Shown here piece by piece: positions 1-9,430 of a DNA stretch of 64,000 nucleotides. The notes below the pieces were generated by a model. That model worked only from the letters and a program-made list of their open reading frames with translations, was not told the origin of the DNA and ran no database searches. Every line of letters starts with the position of its first letter. The first letter of the stretch is position 1. Origin of the DNA: Aurantiochytrium sp. KH105 (Eukaryota; Sar; Bigyra; Thraustochytrida; Thraustochytriidae); assembly GCA_003116975.1 (NCBI GenBank), contig BGKB01000011.1, positions 372,001-436,000 of the forward strand, given 5' to 3'. Made by a program: the position numbers and the translations under genes.

Positions 1-1
1 C

Positions 2-148
2 GACAAGGCCAAGGCTGGCGTCAAGGCGGCAGCAGCGGCGGCGTCGGGACAGACGCATGATGACCGCGTCGTGAGCAAGACGCTCACGTACCTGCGCAAG
101 AAGACCCTCGTCAACGAGTTTGGCTGCCATGGCAAGAGCAAGCTCTAA
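2..148 (+). CDS. C-terminal end of an unidentified protein (partial)
   Basis: The first bases hold an open frame of 48 codons that enters from outside the window and stops at TAA (146-148). The readable tail has an alanine run (AAAAAA), then a mixed basic/hydrophobic end with TLTYLRKKTLVNEFGCHG and a final KSKL. Codon use, rich in GAC, AAG, CTC and GTC, matches the complete genes further on, so I take it as the real 3' end of a gene. I do not recognise the family from 48 residues. It points the same way as the next gene, about 1.2 kb downstream. Confidence 0.6.
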   Translation, partial: DKAKAGVKAAAAAASGQTHDDRVVSKTLTYLRKKTLVNEFGCHGKSKL

Positions 149-1353
149 ACGCGCAATCAAGTTGCTAGAAGTCAGGAGCTTGGCATGCTTGCTCTTCTTT
201 GAGAGTGAAAGCATGATGTGCTTGCTCTTCATGGCTTGCCTTTCAAGCATGGCCTGCCTTTCGACGTGAGTCGTGGGTGGGCGGGCAGACTGGCGAAATC
301 GTAGAAAATAAACAGCTACTCCTGTGTACATAGAATAACCACAATATCAAATCAATGCTCAAGTCCGCTTTTTCTCCCTCCTCCTTCACCTTATCATTCA
401 TTCCCTCTTCGCCGTTGTGGTTCTCTTACTTAGCATGCTCCATCATCCATGTGTGCAGTCAGCTACAGCACCAGCAGCACCAGGAGCACGCACAATGATG
501 CCCGGATCCTTGTGCACGCAGACGCACGCATCATCAAGACGCTGTGCACCAGCCTTCCTGCATTCTTGACCAGGCTAGTGGCCACACCAATCTGCACTAC
601 TATACCTAAGCTCAACAAGCTATTTGCACTGCTAGCTCCTACCGCCGCGATAACTGGTCGGCCTCCCCACCGGGCGCGCAGGCGCTGCAAGGCACGCGCG
701 GCAAGAAGATGCGCCGCGTGCAACTTGTGCAAGCTGTAGAAGATGGCGACTTCTTTGTTGCCTTCGGGTACACCTGGCTACTGTGTATAGCACGTGCCCT
801 TCAGCCACGGGCTCCGGCACCTGCCGCCTCGCGCCTCGCCTCGTCTCGTCTCTCGCCTCGACAGGCTGCGCGTCCCGGAGGCCGGAGGGTGACGGGGGCG
901 GGAGCGGAGCGGTCCGGAGGCGGCACGGAGTCCAGTTTCCGTGCGGCCCCGACGGCGGTTAGCAGGGGCGCCTGGACCAGCACCGCGCCGGAGACTCATG
1001 GCGCCAAGAATGGACAACTGGGACACACTCTTCCTTGCTTGTGCGCCCAAACCCAAGCAGGCAACAGCAAGCAACCCGGTACACAAGCGACGGCGAGCGA
1101 GCGATTCGGAGAGACCCGAAACTCCGCGCGGCCTCGAGGACCGGCGGCAAGCCGGCATCGAGGTGGCGTCCGCACGCAGAAAGCGCGAAAGAGCGCGGAA
1201 GAGCGCGAGCTCGCAGCTCCGCAGCGCGAGAAGAGAAGAGAAGAGAAGAGACGCGAGAGCGCTCTCGATAGGCGCGCGCGCGCGCGCGCGTCTCGCGAGG
1301 GTTAGTCGTGGAACGTCACCCGGTTGAAGGAGAGCGAGACGAGAAAAGGAAAG
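149..1353. other. Spacer and 5' leader of the membrane-protein gene; no gene seen
   Basis: The first part (149-450) is moderately AT-rich and is likely the 3' flank of the upstream gene, with short direct repeats of a CTTGCTCTT/GGCATGC type. From about 640 the DNA becomes GC-rich with many open frames on both strands, none with a recognisable product. Just before the next gene there is an AGAAG-type purine tract (about 1231-1255) and an alternating (GC)9 tract (1272-1290). Confidence 0.6.
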
Positions 1354-2319
1354 ATGGACAAGATCAACAAGCTGCAGCAGCAGGCGACGAGGACTCTACG
1401 CCAAGGAAGCTTTCGACTCAGCAGTGACGAGGATGGTGAGGAAATGCACGATATCGACCTCGACAAGGACGTCTTTGCGTCCCCGGTAGGACCGGCAGAG
1501 TCGAGCGGAAGCCGCACAAGCTCCGTATCGAGCGACTCCAGAAGGCGTGGCTGCAGCCATCATGATGAGAATCGCCCCGTCAACATTGAGCTGGCTGTGC
1601 TCGCAGGATTCTCCGGCCTGGCGTCCCTTGGCTTCATGCTGGGATCCCTCGCCGTCTGCGTCATGCACGGGGGCGCAACGGGGCTCCCTGTGGTAGCAAT
1701 TGCTGGACTCCAAGCTGTCAGCGTGGCCATTTGCGCGGCTACGGCCGCTTGGGCGATGAACAGAGCCTGTCTCTGGCGGCAGCGCGTCGTCGAGTCTCTC
1801 CTCCTCGGTATCGTTGCCTCCTTTGGTCTCACAGTGTCCATCCTCGCCATTGCAGACCTCGTGGGCCAGACCGAACGGGCGCAGCCCCGCATGCTCACGG
1901 GTCTTTCGGTGGCCATGAGCATTGTCCAGGTCTGGTTTATCGTGCTGTCGCGCTGGCTATCACAGAGCATGCCCGAAGGCTCCTCGACGACTCTCGTGCA
2001 CCACATGGCCGCCCTCGACGTGGCGTGCCTTTTCCAAGGCATTGCCGTGGGCGTCTGCTCCTGGCTCGAGAACAGGGACGTCGAGCACGATACCCGTCTC
2101 GACATTTTAGCCACCTTGTTGGTGAGCATGGGCGTCTTTATCTACGCGGTGGTCATGTTGCTCATCATTAGCAGCACTGAGACGCGCAAGCGCGGCTCTA
2201 GTGGTAGCGACGCGGGATCGCAGTCTTCTTCCCCGCGTTCTTCGCAATTTTTCGATTTTGATCTCGGCATGCATGGCGATCCGTACGCGTTTCATTCATC
2301 GCCAGTTGCGCTCGCATGA
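1354..2319 (+). CDS. Six-TM membrane protein with a degenerate CDF-like layout
   Basis: A protein of 321 aa. The ATG at 1354 has A at -3; the frame extends a little upstream but without another ATG. Residues 1-75 are polar, serine-rich and acidic (SSDEDGEE, DIDLDKD), so cytosolic and possibly phosphorylated. Six hydrophobic segments follow at about 79-103, 110-135, 145-170, 180-203, 214-237 and 248-274, then a short serine-rich tail. The order and loop sizes recall cation diffusion facilitators (TM3 after an RVVES turn, TM5 starting HHMAALD, TM6 after a short polar loop). The CDF metal ligands are not there: TM2 has no Asp/His pair, and the His-to-Asp spacing in TM5 is five or six instead of four. 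It may be a metal-independent relative or an unrelated six-TM protein. The membrane call is firm; the family is a guess. Confidence 0.75.
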   Translation: MDKINKLQQQATRTLRQGSFRLSSDEDGEEMHDIDLDKDVFASPVGPAESSGSRTSSVSSDSRRRGCSHHDENRPVNIELAVLAGFSGLASLGFMLGSLAVCVMHGGATGLPVVAIAGLQAVSVAICAATAAWAMNRACLWRQRVVESLLLGIVASFGLTVSILAIADLVGQTERAQPRMLTGLSVAMSIVQVWFIVLSRWLSQSMPEGSSTTLVHHMAALDVACLFQGIAVGVCSWLENRDVEHDTRLDILATLLVSMGVFIYAVVMLLIISSTETRKRGSSGSDAGSQSSSPRSSQFFDFDLGMHGDPYAFHSSPVALA

Positions 2320-3581
2320 CCTTTTCCATCATTGTATCCTGAACTCAATCCCAAAAATTCTTTACTCTATGCCTTTTCTTGTTCTCCTGCAATTAAGACT
2401 GAGATTTATTCGCTAAAGGCTGAGCCCTAAGCAGAGCTCCATTCTACGAACTCTCAAGGCTACACCCAAGAAAAAACTGTGCTCCGAGGTCCTTTCATCA
2501 AGGGCTACACCCTAGACAAAACTTTGCTCGAGATCCTTTCATCGGGGGCTACACTCTTCTCGAGGTCCTTTCATCAAGGTCTACGCTCAAGTCATCGATC
2601 GCTCCAGCCCTTGATGGTCACCTCTTCCTCCATGATGATGTGACAGGTGTCATCGGTAGGTTGAGGTTTTGTTACGCGCGGTCATGCAAAATCCAGCGTC
2701 TTGCTCAGGTTGCACGATGAAATGTGCTTCCTATGCTGGAACAGCGAACTGCAGTTTGTAGTTGATCGCACCTTTGTGATCCGTACAAGTAAAGATCTAG
2801 CCTGATACTCAAGATTTTGTGCGGGCTTCAACGTCGATGTTGGAAAAATTGTCTCTTTTTTGCAGGGACACTGCCTACCTTGGAGAGAGAGAATTGCCTT
2901 GGCTGATATTTTGATTCAAGAATACGATAATCGCCAACGCAGAGAAAGGCAAAGAGTCGCTTGGTCTTTGGGTCAGCCTTTATCTTTTCCCGAATGAAAG
3001 GAGCAGAGGTTGCTGCCTGCTGGCGACAAGAACTACAAGGGAATCTCAATCAAGGGCAACAGAGATCATCATCGCACATTTGAGTTTGAATCTCGTAGGT
3101 GGACTAGTCTAGGTAGGATACAGAACTTGCGGGAGGCAAAGCAAAGACCTGCCCCACGAAAGCACAAAATGGCTCGCGGGGAAATCAGAGAAAACATAAC
3201 ACACAGAAAAAAACAAAAAGAGGGGTAAAGAACACACCAGAGAGCACGATTGAAATAGAGCAGAGCAGAGCAAAAGCAGAGCACGCCAAAAACAAAATAC
3301 CACATACAGCGCCGCAATAAGGGGGAGAGCACTTGAAAAAGGAATAAAAGGAAAACGCTGACGCGTTATCCGGCTCTTGAATCGCATGACGACGTTTGTT
3401 TGTTTGTTTGTCGCTTGTCGTTTGTGTTTGTCAGAAAGAAAAGAGTTTAGGTCGGATGCTGTGGGGTCTTGAGTCTCGAGAGTGTCGTTCGTGAAGAACG
3501 GCAAAGGAAATGTCTGTGGAAAAGTGGAAGAAGAGAAGAAATGACAGGCACACACTAGCGAGAGAGAGATATCTCTCCTCT
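2320..3581. other. Convergent 3' spacer between the membrane protein and the RNA-binding protein
   Basis: This AT-richer spacer holds the 3' ends of two convergent genes. It contains a short degenerate repeat near its start (2445-2600) and a purine-rich stretch (about 3110-3350) of A-rich, AGAGCA-like words. Open frames here are short and low-complexity. I see no gene. Confidence 0.6.
2445..2600. repeat. Degenerate short tandem repeat 3' of the membrane-protein gene
   Basis: The block with GAGGTCCTTTCATCAAGG and GGCTACACC appears at about 2482, 2527 and 2559, with a fourth partial copy of the second half at about 2454. Spacing is irregular (about 45 and 32 bases), so it is a decayed tandem repeat. 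Confidence 0.6.
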
Positions 3582-4382
3582 TTAGTGCTTGGCCTTCTTC
3601 TTGGGCTTCTCATCCTCGTCAGAGTCGCTGTCCGAGGACGAGTCGTCGTCACTGCTCTCCGCAGCGTCGCGCTTCTTGGAGGAGGCCTTCTTGACCTCCT
3701 CCTTCTCGTCATCGGAGTCGTCCGAGTCGGAGTCGGACGAATCCTCGTCGGCGGCAGCAGGCTCGCTGGCGGGCTCCTCCTGGGCCTTCTCAGCCTTGGT
3801 CTCCTCCTCATCTTCAGAGTCGTTGAACTCGACGCGCTTGGGGTTCTTCTTCTCCGGGGCGGCATCGTTGGAGGCGGGCGCGGCGTCGTCGCCGTGGGCA
3901 AAGCGGCAGGTGTCGCCAAACTTGCACGAACCGTTGTTCTGGAACGCGAAGCAGGGCTTCTTGGCGAAGCCGCCGCCGTTGTTGAAGCTGTTGCCGCCAG
4001 CAGGGGCGCCAGCGCCGTGCGAGAAGCGGCACGAGTCGCCAAACTTGCACGAACCGGACTTCTGGAACGAGAAGCAGACGCGGTCACCGCCGCCCTGGCG
4101 CTCGTTGCGGCCACCCTGGTTGCCACCAGCGGGGCGGCCCTCGGCAAGAGCGACGGCGATGTTGCGGCCGTCCATGTCGACGCCGTTAAGGGCGCCCATG
4201 GCCTTGTTGGCGGTGGCCTCGTCGGCAAAGCTGACAAAGCCAAAGCCGCGCGAGCGGCCAGTGTCACGGTCGGTGCACAGGCGCACGAAGGTGGGCTCGC
4301 CGTGGGCGCCAAAGGTCTCGCGGAGCGAGTCCTCGGTGGCGGACCACGGGAGGTTGCGCACGTAGAGCTTGGTCTCGGTCAT
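3582..4382 (-). CDS. RNA-binding protein with one RRM and two CCCH zinc fingers
   Basis: A protein of 266 aa, likely an mRNA- or splicing-related RNA-binding protein. The RRM spans about residues 4-81, with RNP2 LYVRNL (6-11) and RNP1 RGFGFVSF (45-52). A glycine/arginine-rich linker follows. Two very similar CCCH fingers of C-x8-C-x5-C-x3-H form lie at 103-122 and 144-163, both with the core CKFGD-S/T-CRF. The rest (about 178-258) is an acidic/serine-rich tail of SDSD/SSDD runs with a final KPKKKAK nuclear-signal-like cluster. The ATG at 4382 is preceded by CAAG and starts immediately before the RRM; the frame stays open upstream only through a pyrimidine-rich leader without an earlier ATG. 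The two fingers are almost identical and probably arose by internal duplication. Confidence 0.92.
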   Translation of the reverse strand: MTETKLYVRNLPWSATEDSLRETFGAHGEPTFVRLCTDRDTGRSRGFGFVSFADEATANKAMGALNGVDMDGRNIAVALAEGRPAGGNQGGRNERQGGGDRVCFSFQKSGSCKFGDSCRFSHGAGAPAGGNSFNNGGGFAKKPCFAFQNNGSCKFGDTCRFAHGDDAAPASNDAAPEKKNPKRVEFNDSEDEEETKAEKAQEEPASEPAAADEDSSDSDSDDSDDEKEEVKKASSKKRDAAESSDDDSSSDSDSDEDEKPKKKAKH

Positions 4383-7300
4383 CTTGCTTGCTTGTCTGAG
4401 TCTGGGTCTGGGTCTGAGTCTAGGTCTTGGTCTTGGTTTGGACTTGGAATTGCGGGTCTGGGTAGCCTGGGATTGATTGCCTCTCCGCTCCCTGCTCTCG
4501 TCTCTCTTGTCTGTCTGCGTCTGTCGGTGCTTCTTCGAATCAAAGCCCGCCGGTTCTGGGCCAGAACCAACCAATTTCCTCCAGACGGGTGGGTGGGTGG
4601 GTGGTGGCCACGCGCGGCGGCGGGATCTCCCTGCTGCCCCCGCCTTTTGACTGGCTGCGGCGAAAGTCGTTCGCGCGGACCAGTCAATCCCGGGACCCCA
4701 GCGCGCGCTCACGGCTCGCTCGGAGGCTCGCTCGGAGGTTGCCGCCGCTGTAACGTCTGGAACGCTGGCTTGATCAGAACTTCTGGAGCGTCTATCCGTT
4801 GAGTGGAGTTGGATTGCCCGGCGGCGGCGTCGATGCTTGCGCGAGGTGTGAAGTAAATAAAGCGAGGGAGGAGCTGCGCGCGGGAGAGCAAAAGGGGAGG
4901 AGAAAGGATGGGAGGAGGACTTGACAAGATTGGGCTTGGCTGCGGCCGAAGTCATGTGTTCTTTCGATTTTACACTTCATGGACGGCGAGCGTGACGGCG
5001 TCCTGGTAAAGTACGAGCCTGGAGGCCCTCGTTGCAGTTGACGTCAGTGAAGTTTTGCGTGAGGCTGTCCCCAGACGAGGACTGGTAACCGCAGTGCAGC
5101 TGCCGGTGGCGGCTCAAGAAAACAGCGTTGTACGCTCAAGATGCAGAATAGAAGGGCCGCTTGCGTCGCTCGGCCCGGGTAGCGGCCGGCGGAAGCGGCC
5201 CGGCCACACTCACATGTCAACCAGAGTTCCTACTTGGGCCATGGCATGGCGGGATGCCACAGAGCAGGTGCGATGTGATGCGTCATCAGCCGCAGCTGCA
5301 GCGCAGAGGGAACGGACCTTATGGACGCGAGCGAAGTCTGCACCTCATGCGGCTGGCGATTGGTGTGGTGGCTGGCCGTAAGCCAAAGCGCCTCAACAGG
5401 GAAAGGAAAGGAGAAGGGACGAGGTTAATTTCCACCGAGACGCAAGCGAGGGCGAAGCTGGCACACTCGAGCGAGCACGCGCGTGTGTAAAACGCACCCA
5501 CCAGCTCTGAAAGCCAGAAACACAAGGAGTGAGGAAAACTCTTGACTCATCGAATGCCTGACTTTTCGAAAAGACTATGGCCGGAACCGAAAATCAACCA
5601 GCAGCCAGCTGAAACTTGCACAAGACAGACAAGGTCTTGTCGTTGGCTGCTCAGGAGACAGCGCAAGAAACAGGAGGCAGAAACAGGCAAGCTCTTGACC
5701 GGGACGCATTACGCCGGACTGACACTAGTCGATGCGTCCCACGGCAATTTCAAGAAAAGGAAAAACGCGAGAAAGCTTCATAAGAGCATCTGGCTGCTCC
5801 CCGTAGCTGTAGGAGGTGGATGAAAGACTCGAAAATCCACATTTACGGTTTTGCAGACCGCGGCTGTCTGACAGTAAAACGGCACGCTACCATGGGATAG
5901 AGAGGACCAAGACGTAATGGGGCAAAGGTAGATGCTCATGACTACGGATAGGGTTATGGACGCCTTTTTCTGATGTTTAATCGGACCAAAAAAGGCTGCA
6001 ATTTCAATGGAAAGTTTCGAGTTCGTTAGTCACGCAATTTTGAAGGCTTGTATCGACTTGCTGCAGAAAATCTGCCGTCACCTGGAGGGCTCGATTTCAT
6101 CACTGTCATCGTCGAGAGAAGTTGCAAACTTGGTCAATTCTATCGAGGACGAGCATGGGATGAACGATGACAAGGCAAGGCAGAATTCTGGACGTGTCCC
6201 TCCCTCCCAATGGCGCAGACGATGACATCCTGTGCATGGATCCGCATGGGGGAGTACTACGCTTGGTAAGTATGCTTCGTTGTGGTATGCTTCCTGGTTC
6301 TTGTCGGCCTGTGCGACAGACTTCGCTGAGCGGAGCACCTGTAATTGACCAAAAAAATCAAGGAGATAGTCTTTTTTTTTTTCCCTGGAAAAAAAAAGGG
6401 CGTTCTCAGGAGAACGGGTTCCTTCCGGTTCCACGGCTCCCAAGCCAGCGGCCGAAAAACTCGGGCTGGATGCAATCGAGTCGTCCGAAAGCGCAGCTGC
6501 AGCGACTGCGAAGCCCTGGGGCCTGAAGACAATGACCGACGCGGACAGCTCGTACGCAAGCGGCAGCAGCCGGGTGTCTGATTGGGTGCTGTGAGCAGAT
6601 CTGGATGACGCAAATCCTTGTCGGCCCGGGATCCGAGGACACGATTGACGTTACAGTGCTTGGAAACCCTACAAGAGTTTCGATCTCTCGTCGGCCACCA
6701 TGGCCACAGCCGCGCCGCTCCACGGAGGCCCGGGAAGCCGTTGCGGGGGTCGCACGAGATGGCGACGTCAATCTATCTCGAGACGAAGATGCCGCGTCGC
6801 GGTCGATTGTCTTGCCCTGGGACCTTGCGCGTTGAAGGCAGGCAAGGCAAGCAGGCTGCAGCTGCAGAACGAACGCGCGAGGCGCAGTTATCTCACAATA
6901 GCGACATACTTTGCATCACCTTGCAGGCAGGCGCCAGCTGCAGCCTGCGACAGCCTGGCTGGCCGGCCCCGTACGCGGCAGCATACGTATACGTACGCTG
7001 TGCGAAGCTAGCTCTCCCAGTAACCATGAAAAGGGTTGTGTCGTTCCTGTAGTTCTTGTCGTGCGTGCGTGCGTGTGGCGTCAAAATAGCAAGCGCGAGA
7101 AAGCGACCGAGCGTCGGATTGGCTCGTCATTCTTGCTGGTTCTTGCAAGCAACTGCAACTTGAAAGGCATGCGAGAAGTCCGCGTACGTTACCATTCGAA
7201 GAAAGGGCGTCGGAGTTGGGTCCTTGGGTCAATTTATCTTTTTACAGATCTTTGCATCGAATGTTCATTTCCGTCCGATTCACCAATGCATCCGTCCCAT

Positions 7301-8772
7301 CCCAAGTCGCCCTGAGAGGCGCGAGCAGGACCGTCACAGGAGCCGCCTGCGATCGATGGCATCGATCGCACGGGTCGGAACCCAGTCGGAAGCACGCCCA
7401 GATCATGCTTTTCTTCCAGGAACTGCGCGGCAACCTCACTTGTCGCGGCCTGCAGCCAGCAGCAGCAACTGCTGCAGTCCGTGCTGCCTGCCAGCTGGCG
7501 GAGGGCAGGCAGGAGAGAAAGAAAAGCCTCCATGAATCCACCACCGTGGCCACGCTCGGCTCACCGCGCCGCCATCTCGAATCGACTGGCTGCTGACCTG
7601 CCTGCTGATTCGATAAGGAGGTCCTCGCTTTGCTTTTTTGCTTTTCTTTGCTTCGCTCGCTCGCAAACGCAGCTTGGCTGGCGACTGACTGCCAGGCAGG
7701 GGACACCAAGATGGCGGCAGGGGCTGCCGATCTCGGTCTCGGGAGGCGTTGCGATTCCTGGGCAGCGAGACCGCCGTGGCGAGCAGAGGTTTTGCGTGAC
7801 ATGGCACGGCGGCATGGCAGCAGCGATCTTTCACGGATTTCAACGCGAGGCCTTTCTTTTCCCAATCATCCATCAATTCATTCATTTATCCATGCAAATA
7901 AAGAAAACGAATTTTGTCCAAACGCAAGGACGCCACGATTGGCCACGCTGCGCCGCGTCAACTTGAAGGCGATGCGAGCAGCGCGGCCGCCCTTGGTTTG
8001 GTCCATCTGAAATAAAACCTAGGTGCCATGCGAGCGAGCACCTCGCTCGCTGCAACAGAAATGCGACACAAATAAGAAGCTAACTGCGGCCAGCGAGAAA
8101 TCCCGGCAGGCGCTCGCACCTTCGTTCACGAGGCAACGTCGGCCGTCCATTGTCGGCAGCAGCTGCAGCAGCCAGGCCGCGCCGCAGCCAGCCATTGAAG
8201 CTTGCGTGGATGGATGGATGGATGGATGCAACGCGGCGGGGAAGGGAAAGGGGTCGGAGCCGCGCAGTCGGCGCGGCGCGGGCGGACTCGGACGGCCGCG
8301 AAGGAGGCGCCACGGCGACTCGCGAAGCGCGCGCCCGGTGGGCGAGCGGAGGGCGGCGGGGGCAGCTGGGGAGGCGCGCGGAGGAAGACACAGCGTCGGA
8401 GCTGCAGCTACCGGTGGGCTGTGGGCATCGCGAAGCAGAGCAGGACACACCAGCGGCCAATGCCCCGCGAGAGGGGCACATAAGTACAGGACCCAGCGAT
8501 AGTTTCAGTGTCTCTCCAATTCATAGACGCCGGGTCCCGCGCGCGCACACATCGCGAGGTTTGAGGGAGAGATGGTCTCGCAGGTCCCACAGCAGCGTGC
8601 GTGGTGCAGCTTTAGGGGCGCTTCCAGCTGGGCCCGCCGTCAAGCGACTGCGGGCGTGTCCAGCGAGGGCGAACCCGCAGCAGGGCCGAAACGACTTCAC
8701 GGTCCTGTAGAGGCGCGCGTGGCACGCAAAGACGCGGCGAAGACGCCGTGGTCGCACGCGCCCGGCTCCCGG

Positions 8773-8810
8773 TTCTTTTCTTTTCTTTTCTTTTCTTTTC
8801 TTTTCTTTTC
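8773..8810. repeat. (TTTTC)n pentanucleotide microsatellite
   Basis: About seven perfect units of TTTTC in an otherwise GC-rich spacer. Confidence 0.9.
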
Positions 8811-9390
8811 TGTCCCTCTCCTTTTCCTTGCCGGCCACTCCGGGCCGCGCGCGCGGTCGCCGCCTCGCGCCTGGGGCAGCGCGAGGCGACGCGAGGCGAC
8901 GCGAGGCGGGCGGCCTCTCTCGCGCGCGCCAGGCCGCGCGTCTGGCAGGCCGCGATGCGGCGGGCGTGCGGCCGTCGTTCCTGAGAGCGCTTTGGAAACT
9001 TCACGAAAGGTGCAAAGAAGGCCGCCGCGGCCGATGGGACGCGCGAGTAGGAGCTGAGGGATGGGACGCGACGGCGGCGGCTGCGGGAAAAACTAGGGGC
9101 CGATCGGCCGCGCAACTCTGCCTCTCGGCGTCTCTGCGTCGGGGGCCCAGAGTAGATGGGTAGAGCCGTGCGGGGAGAGTTGCGCTCTTTTCTGCGAGCA
9201 TGGGCACGGCGGACAGGCGTAATTCTATGGGGGCTTTGACGGGTGAGGCTAGTGACAGAGGGAGAAGGTGGAGGGGTGCAGCCTCACAAGGAAAGGGGGC
9301 GGCTGTGAGGGAGCGTCGGTTGGGAGGGCGCAGAGGGACGGAGACTGGTCACCTGGCGAGTCACCGTGCCGGACATACCACAGTCCAGAG

Positions 9391-9430
9391 CAAGCGAGCA
9401 AGCAAGCGAGCAAGCAAGCAAGCAAGCAAG
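9391..9430. repeat. (CAAG/CGAG)n tetranucleotide microsatellite
   Basis: About ten tandem units alternating CAAG and CGAG. The same AAGC-type word recurs in many other spacers of the window and directly before some start codons. Confidence 0.85.

Noticed and set aside
3510..4802. 430-codon plus-strand frame over the RRM/CCCH gene
   Set aside because: It is the antisense image of a gene with clear domains. Its Leu/Val/Gly-rich translation comes from the acidic/Ser codons of the real gene.
6371..6397. T11/A9 inverted stretch as a bacterial-type terminator
   Set aside because: It is a homopolymer pair with a short loop in eukaryotic spacer DNA, and there is no adjoining gene to terminate.
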